64,000 nt of DNA, taken from the NCBI RefSeq assembly GCF_032362555.1, contig NC_083511.1:11957001-12021000 (forward strand), given 5' to 3'. Source of the stretch: Amyelois transitella (lineage: Eukaryota; Arthropoda; Insecta; Lepidoptera; Pyralidae). Of this stretch, positions 17,901 through 29,801 are shown piece by piece. How positions within the stretch are numbered: position 1 is the stretch's first letter; each line of letters opens with the position of its first letter. The translations under genes were made by a program, and so were the position numbers. Below the pieces are notes generated by a model. It worked only from the letters and a program-made list of their open reading frames with translations, searched no databases and had not been told where the DNA came from.

Positions 17901-19120
17901 TACATACATACAAACATACATATGGTCATGTCTATATCCCTTGCGGGGTAGACAGAGCCAACAATCTTGAAAAGACTGAATGGCCACGTTCAGCTATTTG
18001 GCTTAAAGATAGAATTGAGATTCAAATAGTGACAGGTTGCTAGCTATGAAATATACACTTGTAAATTTTGAGCAGACTGAATTTTTTTTACAAGTTTACT
18101 GAACTATCAGTCACCTAGTCTAAAAGTCTATTAGGTATCTATTTTAGAGATAGTCAATTCATCCATACAAAATCCATTTATGACCATTTTTCATAATTCT
18201 ACATACCTAGGATTTAGAAAATAATTCAGGCTAACTATACACAACTAATGAAAATTATCATTGGGTTCATTGCTCTCTAACTACTTACATATGGAAAAAA
18301 TATATTTTATTTTTGTGACAAAGATATCGCAGAAAATAACAATGGAAATACGTACAGCATAGCATAGTACTTACTTATTAAGGCACTTGTTGACAGTAAA
18401 GCAGATCAAGAAATACACTTTGAAAACCTATAAACTATCTCTCTAGTTATGATAAATTATGTAATGATTATAAAATAGGTACCAAGACTCATATGAATAA
18501 AAATATATTGTTACAAAATAGTAACATATTTAAAAACTGGACTGTTTAAATTTAGAAAAATTTTCCTACTGATGTTTGTTGAGTTAATTTCTATGTGTTT
18601 ATTGATATTATTTATTTATGTAAAGGTAGTTAAGCGGATACATAAGGTAGTGAATGCCTAGGCATAGGTTCTCATTGAGCAACATGCCGTGCAGTCAACT
18701 CGGCGGGAAAGTAGTGGAAATCAGTCAGGTCAGGGTCCCGAGCACGAGGCCCGTGGGACGCTAGGAGGGTGTGGGGCTCACCGCGCTGAGGTCCGTGTCG
18801 AAGCTGCGGTGGACGTCGCTGATGGGCTTCATCAGCTCCGCCACAATCTCTTCTAGCCTCTGAGAGTTCATGCTCCACCGTTTTTCCCGCTGGGACAATT
18901 TGGACTCCCTGAAAATAGCGTCCGTTTGTTGATAACATTACTGAAAAACGACGCGGTCACAACAGAAACACAAGAAAATGCAGTGGCGCGAAATTTTCTG
19001 TCATCGACCCCGTTTTGATTTGCGAAATCTAATTGCACTTTTGCACTTCACGAAAGCGTCATTTTCATTCTTATTAGACGAAACTTATTACCTCCGCCGT
19101 TCTTGGGAATCGGCGTCCAT
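11972..19120 (-). CDS. Cap-H2: Condensin-2 complex subunit H2 (kleisin), complete, 549 aa
   Basis: Kleisin subunit of condensin II, acting in the nucleus in chromosome compaction and (in flies) interphase chromosome organisation. Ten minus-strand exons: 19120-19092, 18908-18782, 16894-16689, 16405-16129, 15852-15525, 15092-14958, 14602-14561, 13725-13586, 12948-12733 and 12121-11972. All have GT/AG borders and sum to 1650 nt in one frame. The N-terminal H2 domain is visible in exons 2-3: RLEEIVAELMKPISDVHRSF, then NFAELALLLQHSASLYGRKV and VDLLYQRVLHVSDSLL. The middle is a Pro/Gly-rich and acidic linker (DSDDDGFFDQSSSGDSDGS in exon 8). The conserved C-terminal domain (SEWQRGVLQR, ALAGRLLARLP, GNVEIIQGAPLELSSFSVRL) occupies exons 9-10. 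Both ends match the animal NCAPH2 layout, so the call is firm. The short 42-nt exon 7 is supported only by splice sites and phase. Divergent from the tetraspanin gene at 19853. Confidence 0.9.
12297..12640 (+). repeat. Non-LTR-type repeat fragment in Cap-H2 intron 9
   Basis: Starts ATCTATAATATAAAAATGAATCGC and ends ACGAAGTCTGTCGGGTCCGCTAGTTTATAA, with the internal line CTCAAGAACGCCTGGACAAT. These are typical ends of dispersed lepidopteran repeats. Class not certain. Confidence 0.45.
13806..13912 (+). repeat. S2 fragment, 5'-truncated
   Basis: Carries ATTCTATCATTAAGCC, GCTGAACGTGGCCATTCAGTC, CTGTCTACCCCGCAAGGGAT and an ATATGTATG end. Located in the intron between exons 7 and 8 of Cap-H2, just upstream of exon 8 on the gene strand. 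A second short S2 piece lies at about 14655-14720. Confidence 0.65.
17900..18050 (-). repeat. S2 fragment in Cap-H2 intron 2
   Basis: (CATA)n followed by TGCGGGGTAGACAGAGCCAA, GGCCACGTTCAGCTATTTGG and GTGACAGGTTGCTAGCTA. The rest of this 1.9 kb intron (16895-18781) is AT-rich and shows no other feature. Confidence 0.65.
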
Positions 19121-19852
19121 TTTATAAACATAAAACCTAGTGGTTATGAAGAACGTGAAAACAACGGTGGCCATTTATTTATGTTTTCGAGGCGGACATT
19201 TCCATCCATGTTCGCTTGTTGTCAGCAGAAACTTCATTCATGTTCGCTCGTTGTTCGCGAAGTGTAAATGGCGCGCGTGGTTTGTCTATGAATGTATAAA
19301 ACAAAGACAAAAATTTCGTAATTAATAAATTATTAATATATTTAATGTGTGTTATATTTATTTTTATAAATAACATAATGCAGAGAAATAAATATATAAC
19401 AAATTTTGTAAACTGTATATATTGAAATAAACTTGACGTTGACGTGGAGTAAAATCATTTAACTGCTTTCGTGATCTTTTTTTGTTTTTCCTTGAAGATG
19501 CAAAGAAATTTCGGCCATTCTTCTGACCGTGACAATGACATCCATCAACCATCATTGTCAACTTTCATTCAAGTCAAACTAGCTTGCTTGATTTGATGGA
19601 GCTTTCAGGGCAGCGCAGTTTTAGACATTTTATAGTAATATCTGTATCTGTGCGGTTAAGCTTTTTTTCAGGCTTTCTCGCATAAATAATTTGTTCCGTT
19701 TGGTTTATTTTGAATGAAAATATAAACATCTACTTTTATTAAAGACGTTGATTTGATTCACTGTGCTCAATAAACATCCGAGAGCTTTTGCAACGAGATC
19801 TTTCAGGACACCATAAAATTTCTAAATACGTCTTACAAGCTTACACGAAATC
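19121..19852. promoter_or_regulatory. Shared divergent promoter region, Cap-H2 / tetraspanin A
   Basis: 732 bp separate the two divergent start codons. It must hold both 5' UTRs and both promoters unless further upstream exons exist. I see no strong TATA box for either gene. Small open frames here (19140-19325, 19179-19376) look like chance. Confidence 0.5.
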
Positions 19853-21514
19853 ATGGGAATGTCTCGGTGTTATTCGTTAATGAAATGCTTGCTTATTCTA
19901 TTCAACATCATCTTCTTGGTGAGTATCATAAATCAAATAAGAAACTTAACAAGTATTCGGGTGATTTGTTTACTTTTTCAAAAGAAATTTAATGTTGTCC
20001 TTGTAGTGTAGTTTCATCAGTGAGGACGATAAAGTTGTAAGTGTTGCTTACTTTCATTACTTATATGTATTTGTTGTAGTGCGTGGGTGGCGGGGCCAGC
20101 GCCTTCGCGGCTTGGGCGCTATGGGACGGCCGGGCCAGTGAGAGCTCTGAGGGCCGCGCGGGGCTCTGCGCCCTGCTGGCCTGGAGCACCGTGTTGCTGC
20201 TGGGAGCCCTAGCCGCGTTGGCGGGCTGCGGTAGAAGCTCGTCATCGCTCCTCGCAGCAGCATTCGCTCTTCTGGCGTTGAGTGCAGTTGCGGAGGCTGC
20301 GGCTGCGTGGTGGGGCGCTGCCCATCTGCCTCAACTCCAGCATGCTTTGCTCCAAAGGCTGGAGCATACGGTGCGAGTGGATTATGGAGTTCTGCCAGCG
20401 CGGACGAGTGTGATTGATTCTATTCAGCAAGGGGTGAGTATTGCTGTTTGAATTAGCTTATTATGGTTGGGCAAAGTTATTTAATTCAATTGTTTAGTAT
20501 AATTTAAAATGAATATTGCTTAAAACTCTATTACTTCAATAATAAAGGTTGCAACTGGTCACTTATAAAAAAATAAAAAGAAATTTTTGAGTTCATTTGG
20601 AATTCTATTAAGTCATTCAATAAGACCAATTTGAAATTCCTGACGGCTGGGAAGTCCCACCATAAATATATGTTTGTTGATAGGTTAATCTTATATTTTC
20701 AGCCACAAAACATATAAAATTGCAAAATGAAATGCACAAGCAGGTTTATCAACATAGTTTTCTTTTATAATTTCTAGTTGGAGTGTTGTGGTGCGGAGGG
20801 CCCCCGCGACTGGCAGGACTCCGCGTGGTCTCGCTCGCAGGCCCGCGCTGGCGGGGAGCTGGTCGGGGACTCCGCCCCGGCCGCGGAGGCGCGCTCTGAT
20901 ACCCTGGATCTGTCCGTGTCTGCGCCCACGGCTTACTACTGGGTGCCTTCATCTTGCTGCTCTTCCGTAAGTCATATCAAGAACTAGACATTACCTGCAG
21001 CTTTGTTGAATATTTGACTTTGAATTTCCATCTACAATTTGAAATTTCTTAATAATTGAGTCATTGTTTAGTTTGGTTCACCCTAATGGCAATGGTCTGA
21101 AAAGAGTACTTTATTTTTGTTGTTTTCGGTATTGTGTGGAGGACATGACGTATTTTGTACTCAAACTTGTGTTTATAAAAATAAAGTACTCATTGCAGAC
21201 CATTGCCATATTGGCTGCTAAACAGGTCATAATGATTGATTAATATTATTAAATCAAACTAGCACTGGTTTGTGTGGCCGCAGGAGCTGTCGGAGGAGCA
21301 GTGCGAGCGGGCGCGGCGCGCGGCGGCGGCGGCGGCGCCGGGCGGCGGCGTGCGCGGCGCGGGCTGCGGCGCGCGCGTGCTGGCGGCGCTGTGGGCGCGC
21401 GCGCGCGGCCCGCTGCTGGCGGCCGCCGCGCTGCTGGCCGCGCACGCGCTGGCGCTGCTGCTGGCGCTGGCGCTGTGTCTGCGCGCGCAGCCGCACCACA
21501 GGTACAAGGCCTAA
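19853..21514 (+). CDS. Canonical tetraspanin (gene A), complete, 279 aa
   Basis: Four-pass membrane protein of the tetraspanin family, expected to organise membrane microdomains. Exons 19853-19918, 20080-20433, 20778-20966 and 21284-21514, all phase 0. TM1 starts CLLILFNIIFL with the conserved Asn18 fifth from the end of exon 1. TM2 is about residues 52-72. TM3 has Glu94. The large loop holds CCG at 143-145 (LECCGAEGPRDW), PSSCC at 197-201 and further Cys at 210 and 231, the usual six-cysteine set. TM4 is about 243-265, followed by a short tail RAQPHHRYKA. Exon 4 is extremely GC-rich with an Ala run. Which named tetraspanin it is I cannot say. It opens the plus-strand run that leads to genes B-D. 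Confidence 0.9.
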
Positions 21515-24500
21515 GGCGTCACCTTCACGGCGTGCGTACTTGTTCTCACTTGGAGGCCTCGCGTAAAAAATATACATAGCTAGCAGGAACTTTTAAATCG
21601 ATCATAACAAAAAATAATTTTTTTAAATACATTATTCATTTTACTCATTAACACAATATTTCATAAGAAACGTTATAACGGATGTAGGACAAGTTTAAAT
21701 AAAAAAACACAAATTCGAATTTCATAAACAGCACCTCTATTAACTAGCATTTTCACCTCTATACCTGGGTCATGAAGCCAGCCAGTCTGAGTGGGAACAA
21801 GCCCTTCTTTAATTCTTTAAGAACGCTGATCTTTTACTGCCAGAGAAAGAGTACACCACACGAGCCTTTTAATGTAAGCAAACATTACATATAACCAAAT
21901 TAAACAATAAAAATGAATTCATTATTTCGACTATAGAAATCGGAATATTATAAGACAATAGAAATGCCACACTGTATGATATGCTGTGGTCTTGCATTGA
22001 AGTATTCTGTGTAATTGCAAAGCTATAAAATAAAACTCAGAATTGTGATGCAATATCAAAATGTTATGGTGACCAATGGTGGTGATTACCATCAGTTTCG
22101 ACGACACATTTATCAATTTGACTTCCCATTTCAATAGTCTTATATTATTCCAAAGTCTATGATTTCGACTAATAATAGAGTGATGTGTACCTAAATATTA
22201 AAATTCTTTTGGAAACAGTTATTATTTACAATGAATAACAATTTGTATAATTTTTTATTTTTATGTTATCAAGTTTTCCTAACGACTGAATAACTAACAT
22301 TCCTAATGCATTTAATTTGTCTAAAATCTCAAACCAATACTTTGTCTATTCTTTGAAGACTGATCAATTCGGAGGCTTAATTTTTTTTAGTATTTTATTG
22401 TAATCTTATTGAATACTCATCTTGACTTGTGTGTGTCTTATCCTTATGTAAGTCGTAGTTAATTGATGTAACTTGTTTAAAAATTAAGTAATATCTTTTC
22501 AGATGTATTAGATGTATAACTATACTTATTTGTGTTGTTTTTATTGTGCACATGACTTAATAAACTTTTAGTTAAGAATAGTTTCTGTGGCGCAATGTGA
22601 GACGGGCCTTACCCATTTACTTTAAGTATCAAAGGCCATATGCTAAAATGTCGGTGCAATATAGAACTTAAAGTTAGCACAATAAAGATTATTTCACATT
22701 GTGCATCACAGAAATTGTTTTTGACATAGATTTAAGATAGATGGATGTACTGTGTACTAACGTAGGGTAAGCTCGTAACCAAATGTGTGTAGTTAAGTTG
22801 TTTTGTACTGTCTGTACCTTCTCTTTGACAAGCAAGTGTTTAATTGATGTGTTAACTTGAAAAATGAGTGAATGGTGTCACCACACGGGATAGAAATCTA
22901 GTGGAAATGGAGTGGTTAGTGTTTTTAGTTTCATGGGCTAAAGGGTGTCGCGAATCTCTTGAAAGTGACATCATATTGTCGTGCTCTCTATTTGAAAAAT
23001 AGTAATATATTTAATCTGTAAAGGAAATAAATGTGTAACATTTAACATCTCACATCGGGACTTAATAGGATATACCTGTTTCAAATTGTAAAGTGTGATA
23101 ATTGTAATAGGTGTAAACCGTTTTTGTCATAATAAATAAATAAAATAAAAAATAAATAAATAGTTACACAAAAGAAATGATGACAAAATCCTGTGTAAAC
23201 AATGTACAAAACCAATGCGATGTCTGTCATGTGAGACAGAAATTTATCTTTGACACTTCTACTAGATTTCATTTCCAAAATTTGTTGGAAGTGCGCTTGC
23301 TTGTTGCTTGTAGTGCTCCCGCACGAACCAAAGACCCGGGCTGCCAGGGCCCGCTCTATAAGACTGTTCTGTACTTACTCTGTGTTCCCTTGTAGGCTCT
23401 ACTCATGTTTGTATGAGACGTCGTGTTTCGTTTTGTACGCGAAATTTAGGGACCGCAAAATTATGAAATAATATGTAGCTTGTAAGCAAAACTAATTATT
23501 TTATGCATTTCATAGTCTTACTTAGTCAAATGAATGATTGTTTAGATTTTCTGCAGTTTATGCTAATTAATTAGTAATAAAGACGGCAGCTTTAAATAAA
23601 TTTGAACTGATCAACACTTGTTTATGTGTCGCAGCGATCATCCACGTGTCTATATCGTAAGCTATATCGTAAATCTATGTTGATTAAGTTTTTTTTTCAA
23701 ATTGCTGTAATAAAAATATGTGTGTCATCGAGCTACCTCAGATGTCCATAGAGTATCTGCAAATAAAATCATATGATTGATGATAATAATAAATGATCCC
23801 GATGCAAGGCGAGGCGACGTCTCCGCCATATTGATGTCCTAACATAGACTTTAAGTCGCGACTGATTTTCATTTCAATTTATTTTCCTGTTACTTACATT
23901 CATAAATAAGTAATTTAAGTTGTAACGAGTACAAATAATTTAGTGATTAATTTTGTCGTTTTAAATTGCTAATATTTTATTGTTACTTTCAGTACAGTTC
24001 GATATTGTGTAGACTGATTTATATTTAGTTTTAGCGATGGGTAGCGCCGGCCGCAGGTAGAGGAATATTATCTCATAGTAACACGCGTGTCGCGTTGTAA
24101 AACTATTTATAGACTGAGTTCATAAAACATGTGGAACATGCTTTACGCCGATAGAAACTTTTGGACAGTCACCAGCATGGAAACTCGTTCTCCGGTTTTA
24201 GTTTGTATGAACAGGGGGCTATGTTTCTCTGAAGGTGACTGTACGTATAGTTGGGGTTTGATAAAACTTACTCCTGGTAAATAGAAACTCACAGAATTTA
24301 TGTGACTGAAAAATGTAACACTTTTTTTATGACAACCAACAGGCAATGATATTGCAAAAGCAATTTATTTATTTATTTATGTACACACTATTATACAACA
24401 GGAGCATTTATTACAGTAATTCTAGTACAAAGGTGCTACTTATTTCAAAAGAAATCCCTTCCAGTAGACTCATGAGAGGAAAGATGAATTTTGAAGCGGT

Positions 24501-25384
24501 ATGCAATCGTAGTAATGACTTTTTAAAAACTTTTTTTATTAATATTTGATCCACTGTCCTCGAAGCCACTGGATATCTAGTCAGTTCACTGTAAAGAAAT
24601 GTTGTTAATGCTTGCTTAAAAGCAAACAACAAATTGAGGACATTCAAGTTTCGGAATAAATTTAGTTACGTGAATTCGGCTGATGTTGTTTTTCATTATA
24701 TAATCAGTTTAAGGGTCAATTCAAACCAATTTAAAGTGATCGAATATCAACCTGATAAATGCTTAAATATACATATTCATTTCGGAAACTTCACTGCCAC
24801 TTAAAAAGTAGGCACTTAACATTTTTCGGTGTGATCTAAGTTGGGCTTTATGTTAAATTCTACGTCATAATCAGAATTCGGCCGGCATTAGTTCTAGTTG
24901 ATGTGCTTTTATTAACATTTTATTAATTCTTAAATTAGATGTCAGCGACATTATTATGTGCCATAGAGAACTGTCACAATTTATATATTAATCAATGTAA
25001 TAAATGTAACTATGATAATTCATTGTCTATTATTTCTTCAAAAGGTACCTTAGGTCGACTGGAATTTTTATAATTAATGGACGCCCCTTTCGTAATGAAA
25101 AAAAGACAGGTGTAATAGTAAAAGACGTGTGGAATTACTTACAAAGAATTCTTAATTAACCGAATGTTTGATCATTTCTTTGAATTTGTTGTATAGGTAT
25201 TACTAGAAAAAGGTCAGGTTAAGGTCAGAGTGCCCGAAACCGCCGAGCTTGCATGAAGAGAATTTGGATGAAGCGAATGAAATATGCAGAGATCGTGGCA
25301 AGTGGAAAGATGTAGTCTCTACCTATCCCTTCCTGAAAAAGGCGTGATTTTTATAAATGTATGTATTACTAGAATACTTATTAT
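21515..25384. other. 3' UTR of tetraspanin A and intergenic DNA
   Basis: AT-rich, with several AATAAA motifs (21906, 22559 and around 23030-23150) and no ORF with coding character. The first kilobase is probably transcribed 3' UTR. Nothing else is recognisable up to the SINE at 25385. Confidence 0.45.
22559..22564 (+). terminator. Candidate polyadenylation signal of tetraspanin A
   Basis: AATAAA followed by a T/GT-rich stretch about 1 kb after the stop codon; an earlier match lies at 21906-21911. Which is used cannot be told from sequence. Confidence 0.35.
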
Positions 25385-25560
25385 GGAGCTTCGGCGGTCG
25401 AATTGTTAAGATGCCCGGTTCAAAAGCCTGATGCGCATAAGGTAACAGGTTCAACTTCAAATTCTACCTCGGCCATGTATTAATGATTGCGAATGATTCG
25501 GACTCCTGTGCAGAGTGATGAGGATGCAATTTTAATGTAGGTTTAATGCCAGGAAGATGA
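25385..25560 (+). repeat. S1 SINE with tRNA-like head, internally deleted
   Basis: Head GAGCTTCGGCGGTCGAATTG with a GGTTCAACTTCAAATTC box-B-like stretch, then CCTCGGCCATGTATTAATGA. It jumps to the S1 tail (GTGCAGAGTGATGAGGATGC, GCCAGGAAGATG). The S1 middle is absent. Confidence 0.6.
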
Positions 25561-25582
25561 TAAATACTAATACTTAGTCACT

Positions 25583-25690
25583 TCTTAAACCTAAATTCTA
25601 TCATTAAGCCTAAACGTGGCTTATCAGTCGCTTCAGGACTGTTGGCTCTGTCTATATCCGAAGGGCTATAGACGTGACTATATGTATGTT
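25583..25690 (+). repeat. S2 fragment
   Basis: TAAATTCTATCATTAAGCC, CAGGACTGTTGGCTCTGTC and GACGTGACTATATGTATG: the S2 3' half, immediately behind the S1 copy at 25385. Confidence 0.6.
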
Positions 25691-26124
25691 TAATATTAGC
25701 GGCGGACCGCCTATTTACTTCTTTGTGGCGTTAGTCTGGATTCTAGCCTTAATTCTCTGGTGGAGCCCGGGGAACTACTCTTGAATAGTTGGCATAGGCG
25801 TACCTTGGGGTCCTTCCCAAGATAAACGCAACGCAAATTCCAGGAGGAGAATATCTCGAGTGCTGTCACTGTATGTATGTATGTAACTGTAAAATAAACT
25901 CAAGGTAGTAAAACAGAATAACAACAATTTGTACAATTGTTTTATGTGGATTATAAATTTCTAACAAGTACTTAATTACAAACTAAAGTAAGTTAATGCT
26001 TTATTGTACGTTTACAATTATAAAACAGTAGTACAGTATAAAGGTAGGCTCTTCCAGCCTACTTGAACTTAACATAAAGAGTATCGCATACAAAATTGAG
26101 GCAAGGGTGAACAACAGGTCATAA

Positions 26125-26376
26125 TCTATACTAATATTATAAAGCTGAAGAGTTACTTTGTTTGAACGGGCTAATCTCAGGAACTACTGCTTCGAATTGA
26201 AAAATTCTTTTTGTGTTGAATAGACCATTTATCGAGAAAGGCTCACGCTGCAACTATTAAGAACGAAGAAATAATGGAAAATGTGAAAAAAACGGAGAAA
26301 ATTATTCACCCTTGAGGGCTTCAATGATGCCCAAAATAACTATTCCACGCGGACGGAATCGCGGGCACAGCTAGTT
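26125..26376 (+). repeat. Dispersed repeat family S4, copy 1
   Basis: Begins CTATACTAATATTATAAAGC and ends TCGCGGGCACAGCTAGTT. The same unit recurs at 45762-46012 and 62519-63176. Such elements are common in lepidopteran genomes. Their class (non-LTR derived or other) is not determined here. Confidence 0.6.
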
Positions 26377-28631
26377 AAGTAATACATCTTAACGTGTTAC
26401 CTCATTGTCAAAGCGAGGTGACGACAGGTCACGAGAAAAACTCTTGCAGAAATAATGCAGTGCAACAGGAAATCCATCAGAATCGCATTTGCATTCCCAG
26501 TGAAGCAACAGTGGTATGTGAATACGGGGCACATCGTACGAATTGGAACGTAAATGATGAAATAAACCTAACAGATAATGCCCTGTTCAGATTAGTATGA
26601 ACTACACAAAAAAGTTATTGTGAGATTCGAACTCGCTTCCTGTATCAGGCCACGCTACGCGACTGGACTGAATTATAACATCTTAGAGATAGAGAGATGC
26701 CTGAAATCCAGCTTTACCTGGAATGTGCATATTTCAGGGTTTATTACACAAGTTGATGAAGTATCTCTCGGTACCACTTCGAGGAGAATCAGGACGTCAG
26801 GATCTTGATGATGGCCGAAAATATCTTGACAAGATATTTGAAAATTTCAAAGGAATGTATTTATCAAGTCGTAGTCATGTTGCAAAACTGCGAATTATCG
26901 CAGTCCGCTCTCGCATACACTCTAATGTGATTAGTTCCTTCGTTGCGAGATTCAATGATAGACTCGTCTTTCATCCTGATTTTTCATCTAATCAAATCGG
27001 CCGTAATAGTTTGATGCCTAAATTTTGTAAAATACCTACTAAACATACCAAAGATTACCGTTTTTAAACAGTTTCCCAAGGTTTTTATATAGTTTTTGTG
27101 GAATTCTGGGGTGGAAAAATTTACTAGGTGTTGTGTTGTGGCTGTTAGTAAAACTAGACGTAGGTATAGATAATACCTTTGAAGTTAACCTTTCATAAGT
27201 CGTGGCACGAAGTTTTTCAGGAGTGAATGTAACGACCACGCGTCGCACTTTTCTTGGCGGGATACGCGAAAATAATTCTATTGCGTCAGTTCTTGGCCAA
27301 AAGGCCAATTATGACGACATTCATCAATGAATTAAGGCATCTAGTATTCGTCAATGATAAATGTAATTTCGGGCGTAGGTGTCCCGCTCCAAAACTCTGC
27401 CGAATGAGCACAACACGCCGTAATTATGCTTTATTGGTTCCTTAAGACTCCCCAATTGATGCAATGAGGACGGGCACAGTTCAGCTGATTGGAGACGCCG
27501 ACCATCGATTGAAGCTATTGACGGCACGGCTCGGAATTAGCTGAATAGCCGCTCCTTAAGATGGTACTTGGAGGAATGTTAGGCGTTTGCTGCTAGGATT
27601 GCGTAAGATTAACTTAGCCAGGGTTGGGTAAAAATTTTAGTCAATTTTCCTTACATGGCTAGGTGTTATGCCTGGGGAACCGCGCGACAGACGATGTTGT
27701 GTCGGAGGTTGTATAATATTGCTCCAATCCGTGAAATCTTTGCTTGCGCGATTTAGGTTTTTCGCTGTTTATGACTGATAGCGTCGCGTTATTTTATTTT
27801 TTATTTTTGTGACTTGTGGCGTATAGTTATTGCCTACATAGATGAGAGCATGCTTCATGTCTATCCACAAAGCGATTGGTACTTCCTTTAGGGGATGGAC
27901 TTACAATCTGTCACTATACATCTTGCCATTAAGTCAGCTCAAAAAGCCATCTTCCAGTTTAATGACTCTTAACTTTGTCTACCCTGTTAGGGCAATGTCA
28001 AAATAGTTGAATCCAAAGCCCTCTCTATATTTTTCTGTACACGATAACTTGTGAAATATACGTGAATTTGTAAATAATTTAAAAAAATTTCAACTTTACA
28101 AATTCTAAGTATTTTTTTAGCAGGTAATAATAGATGTCGTCGCCTTCGCCTATTGTGATGTTAATTTGAAGACGCCGCGACATCGCCGAGGCAACTGAAA
28201 CATTGCTTCAGCGGCCAAGGTCAGTTGTATTTGGCTGTGCAGTTACCACGACGTGACATTCAAACTTACCTAATTTGAGTTTTTTTAACGCTTATGCAAT
28301 GGGTTGTGAATAAATTTATGAAACGAGAGTTCACAATATCTATACAATATTATAAAAAGGTTTTGTGACTTTCATTCTAGTTTGTTTGTAAGGGTTAAAA
28401 AGGTACATTAAATGCGGATGTTATAGTTAAAAGCTATGATGTATTGTATAGTGTATGTATGTTGTAAGGACTTACCACGGGCGAAGCCGTGACGTATTGC
28501 TAGTATGACTGTACGAGTCCATGACATATAGATACAACAAAACGAATGCTGATTTGATCTCTTACTGATAACAAAAATGCATTAACTTTTCCCAGGGGGT
28601 AGGCGGAGACAACATTTTTCTACGACTACGA
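26377..28631. other. Intergenic DNA with unassigned open frames and an S5 copy
   Basis: Frames at 26394-26600 and 26723-27067 give peptides with no recognisable motif and no splice context. From about 27655 to 27800 a copy of S5 (TAGGTGTTATGCCTGGGGAA, GTGTCGGAGGTTGTATAATA) is seen. A degenerate S2-like piece follows near 27890-28000. Another short repeat end (CCACGGGCGAAGCCGTGAC) lies near 28480. Confidence 0.4.
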
Positions 28632-28687
28632 CAGTCAATACTTACTTTACTTAAGTAAGGATACTTAAGTAAAGTAAGTATTGACTG
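28632..28687. repeat. Perfect 56-bp hairpin
   Basis: Two perfectly complementary 26-nt arms (28632-28657 and 28662-28687) separated by AGGA. The arms contain ACTTAAGTA-type sub-palindromes. Confidence 0.9.
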
Positions 28688-28903
28688 GTTCTTGTTAATG
28701 AAGCCGCTTATTCACTATCTACGTGCTAAACGAAATAACTAACAAACAATTTTTATGATTTCTCACCATGAGTATACCTTTCGTAAGAAGCAATTATCTC
28801 AAGATATACGCAAGCAAAACCGTTGGCATAACATATAGAGTGAAATGAGAATGAATGAGGCAAGGAGATACAAAGGCATTCCAAATGAGACTTGACGAAC
28901 AAC

Positions 28904-29224
28904 TAAAGTGACCATACGTCCCGCTTTCGGCGGGATTGTCCCGCTTTCAGGCTGTCTGTCCCGCTGTCCCCAGCGAGAGCAAAAATGTCCCGCTTTTGCA
29001 AACAAACCAAATTTTTATACTTATTTTATATCAACATTGCACTGACGAGAACAGTCAGTCAAAAATACTAAATGTACAGACAAAATATATTTACTGTTTT
29101 ATTATATGTATAGATAATTATTCATAATTAACTTATATATTAAGTATATAGTATATTTTTTATTTAATTATGTACAAAATTCTGAAAGCGGCCCGCTCTG
29201 ACGCAAAAAAAAATGGTCACTTTA
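28904..29224. mobile_element. Candidate small TIR element (321 bp)
   Basis: Ends TAAAGTGACCAT / ATGGTCACTTTA (the right side read directly) are inverted repeats, with internal CCCGCTTTCGGCGGG and CTGAAAGCGG-type sequences near the ends. The flanks CGAACAAC and CGAATAAA match at 6 of 8 positions, which would fit a decayed 8-bp TSD. No ORF. Confidence 0.55.
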
Positions 29225-29550
29225 CGAATAAAACTCTATTATGGTTTCATTACATTTGAATTGGTACTGTTAATTAAGTATAATTTTTTCTGAAACTTCT
29301 GTGTTTTCAGCTGACGAATAAATTAATTAGTGATATTTCTTGTCATTGTCTGCGCTGAATAATGCGAGTAATTTATACAATTCAAATAGATAACTAAAAT
29401 ACAAATTACTGCTGGAGTGATGTGGTTTAAAAAATACTTCGAGAGTACTTACCTACTAAGTTTCTAAAGATATCGAAGTTGTACTGGCTATGCGATCTAA
29501 AAGTTTTTGTAATATTTTTTAAATCAATGTCACGCCAAATCAATGTCAAT

Positions 29551-29801
29551 GTGCCGTGTGGTTCCCGGCACCAATGAAAAAAGAATAGGGCCACTCCATC
29601 TCTTCCCCATGGATGTCATAAAAGGCGACTAAGGGATAGGCTCACAAGCTTGGGATTCTTCTTTTAGGCGATGGCCTGTCACTATTTGAATCTCAATTCT
29701 ATCATTAAGCCAAATAGCTGAACGTGGCCATTCATTTTTATTAAGACTGTTGGCTCTGTCTACCCCGCAAGGGATATAGACGTGACCATATGTATGTATG
29801 T
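29551..29801 (+). repeat. Full-length S2 element with target duplication
   Basis: Starts with the hairpin GTGCCGTGTGGTTCCCGGCAC and ends in (TATG)n. Flanked by ATCAATGTCA at 29539-29548 and 29802-29811. This is the clearest complete copy (about 250 bp) in the window. The TSD and tail support retrotransposition of a SINE-like element. Confidence 0.8.

Noticed and set aside
21254-21579. Long overlapping ORFs on both strands
   Set aside because: Low-complexity GC-rich DNA opens all frames; only the frame continuing the tetraspanin loop and TM4 fits exon phase.
26723-27067. 114-aa ORF as a gene
   Set aside because: No motif, no start context, no splice partners and an AT-rich background; treated as chance or an unrecognised repeat relic.
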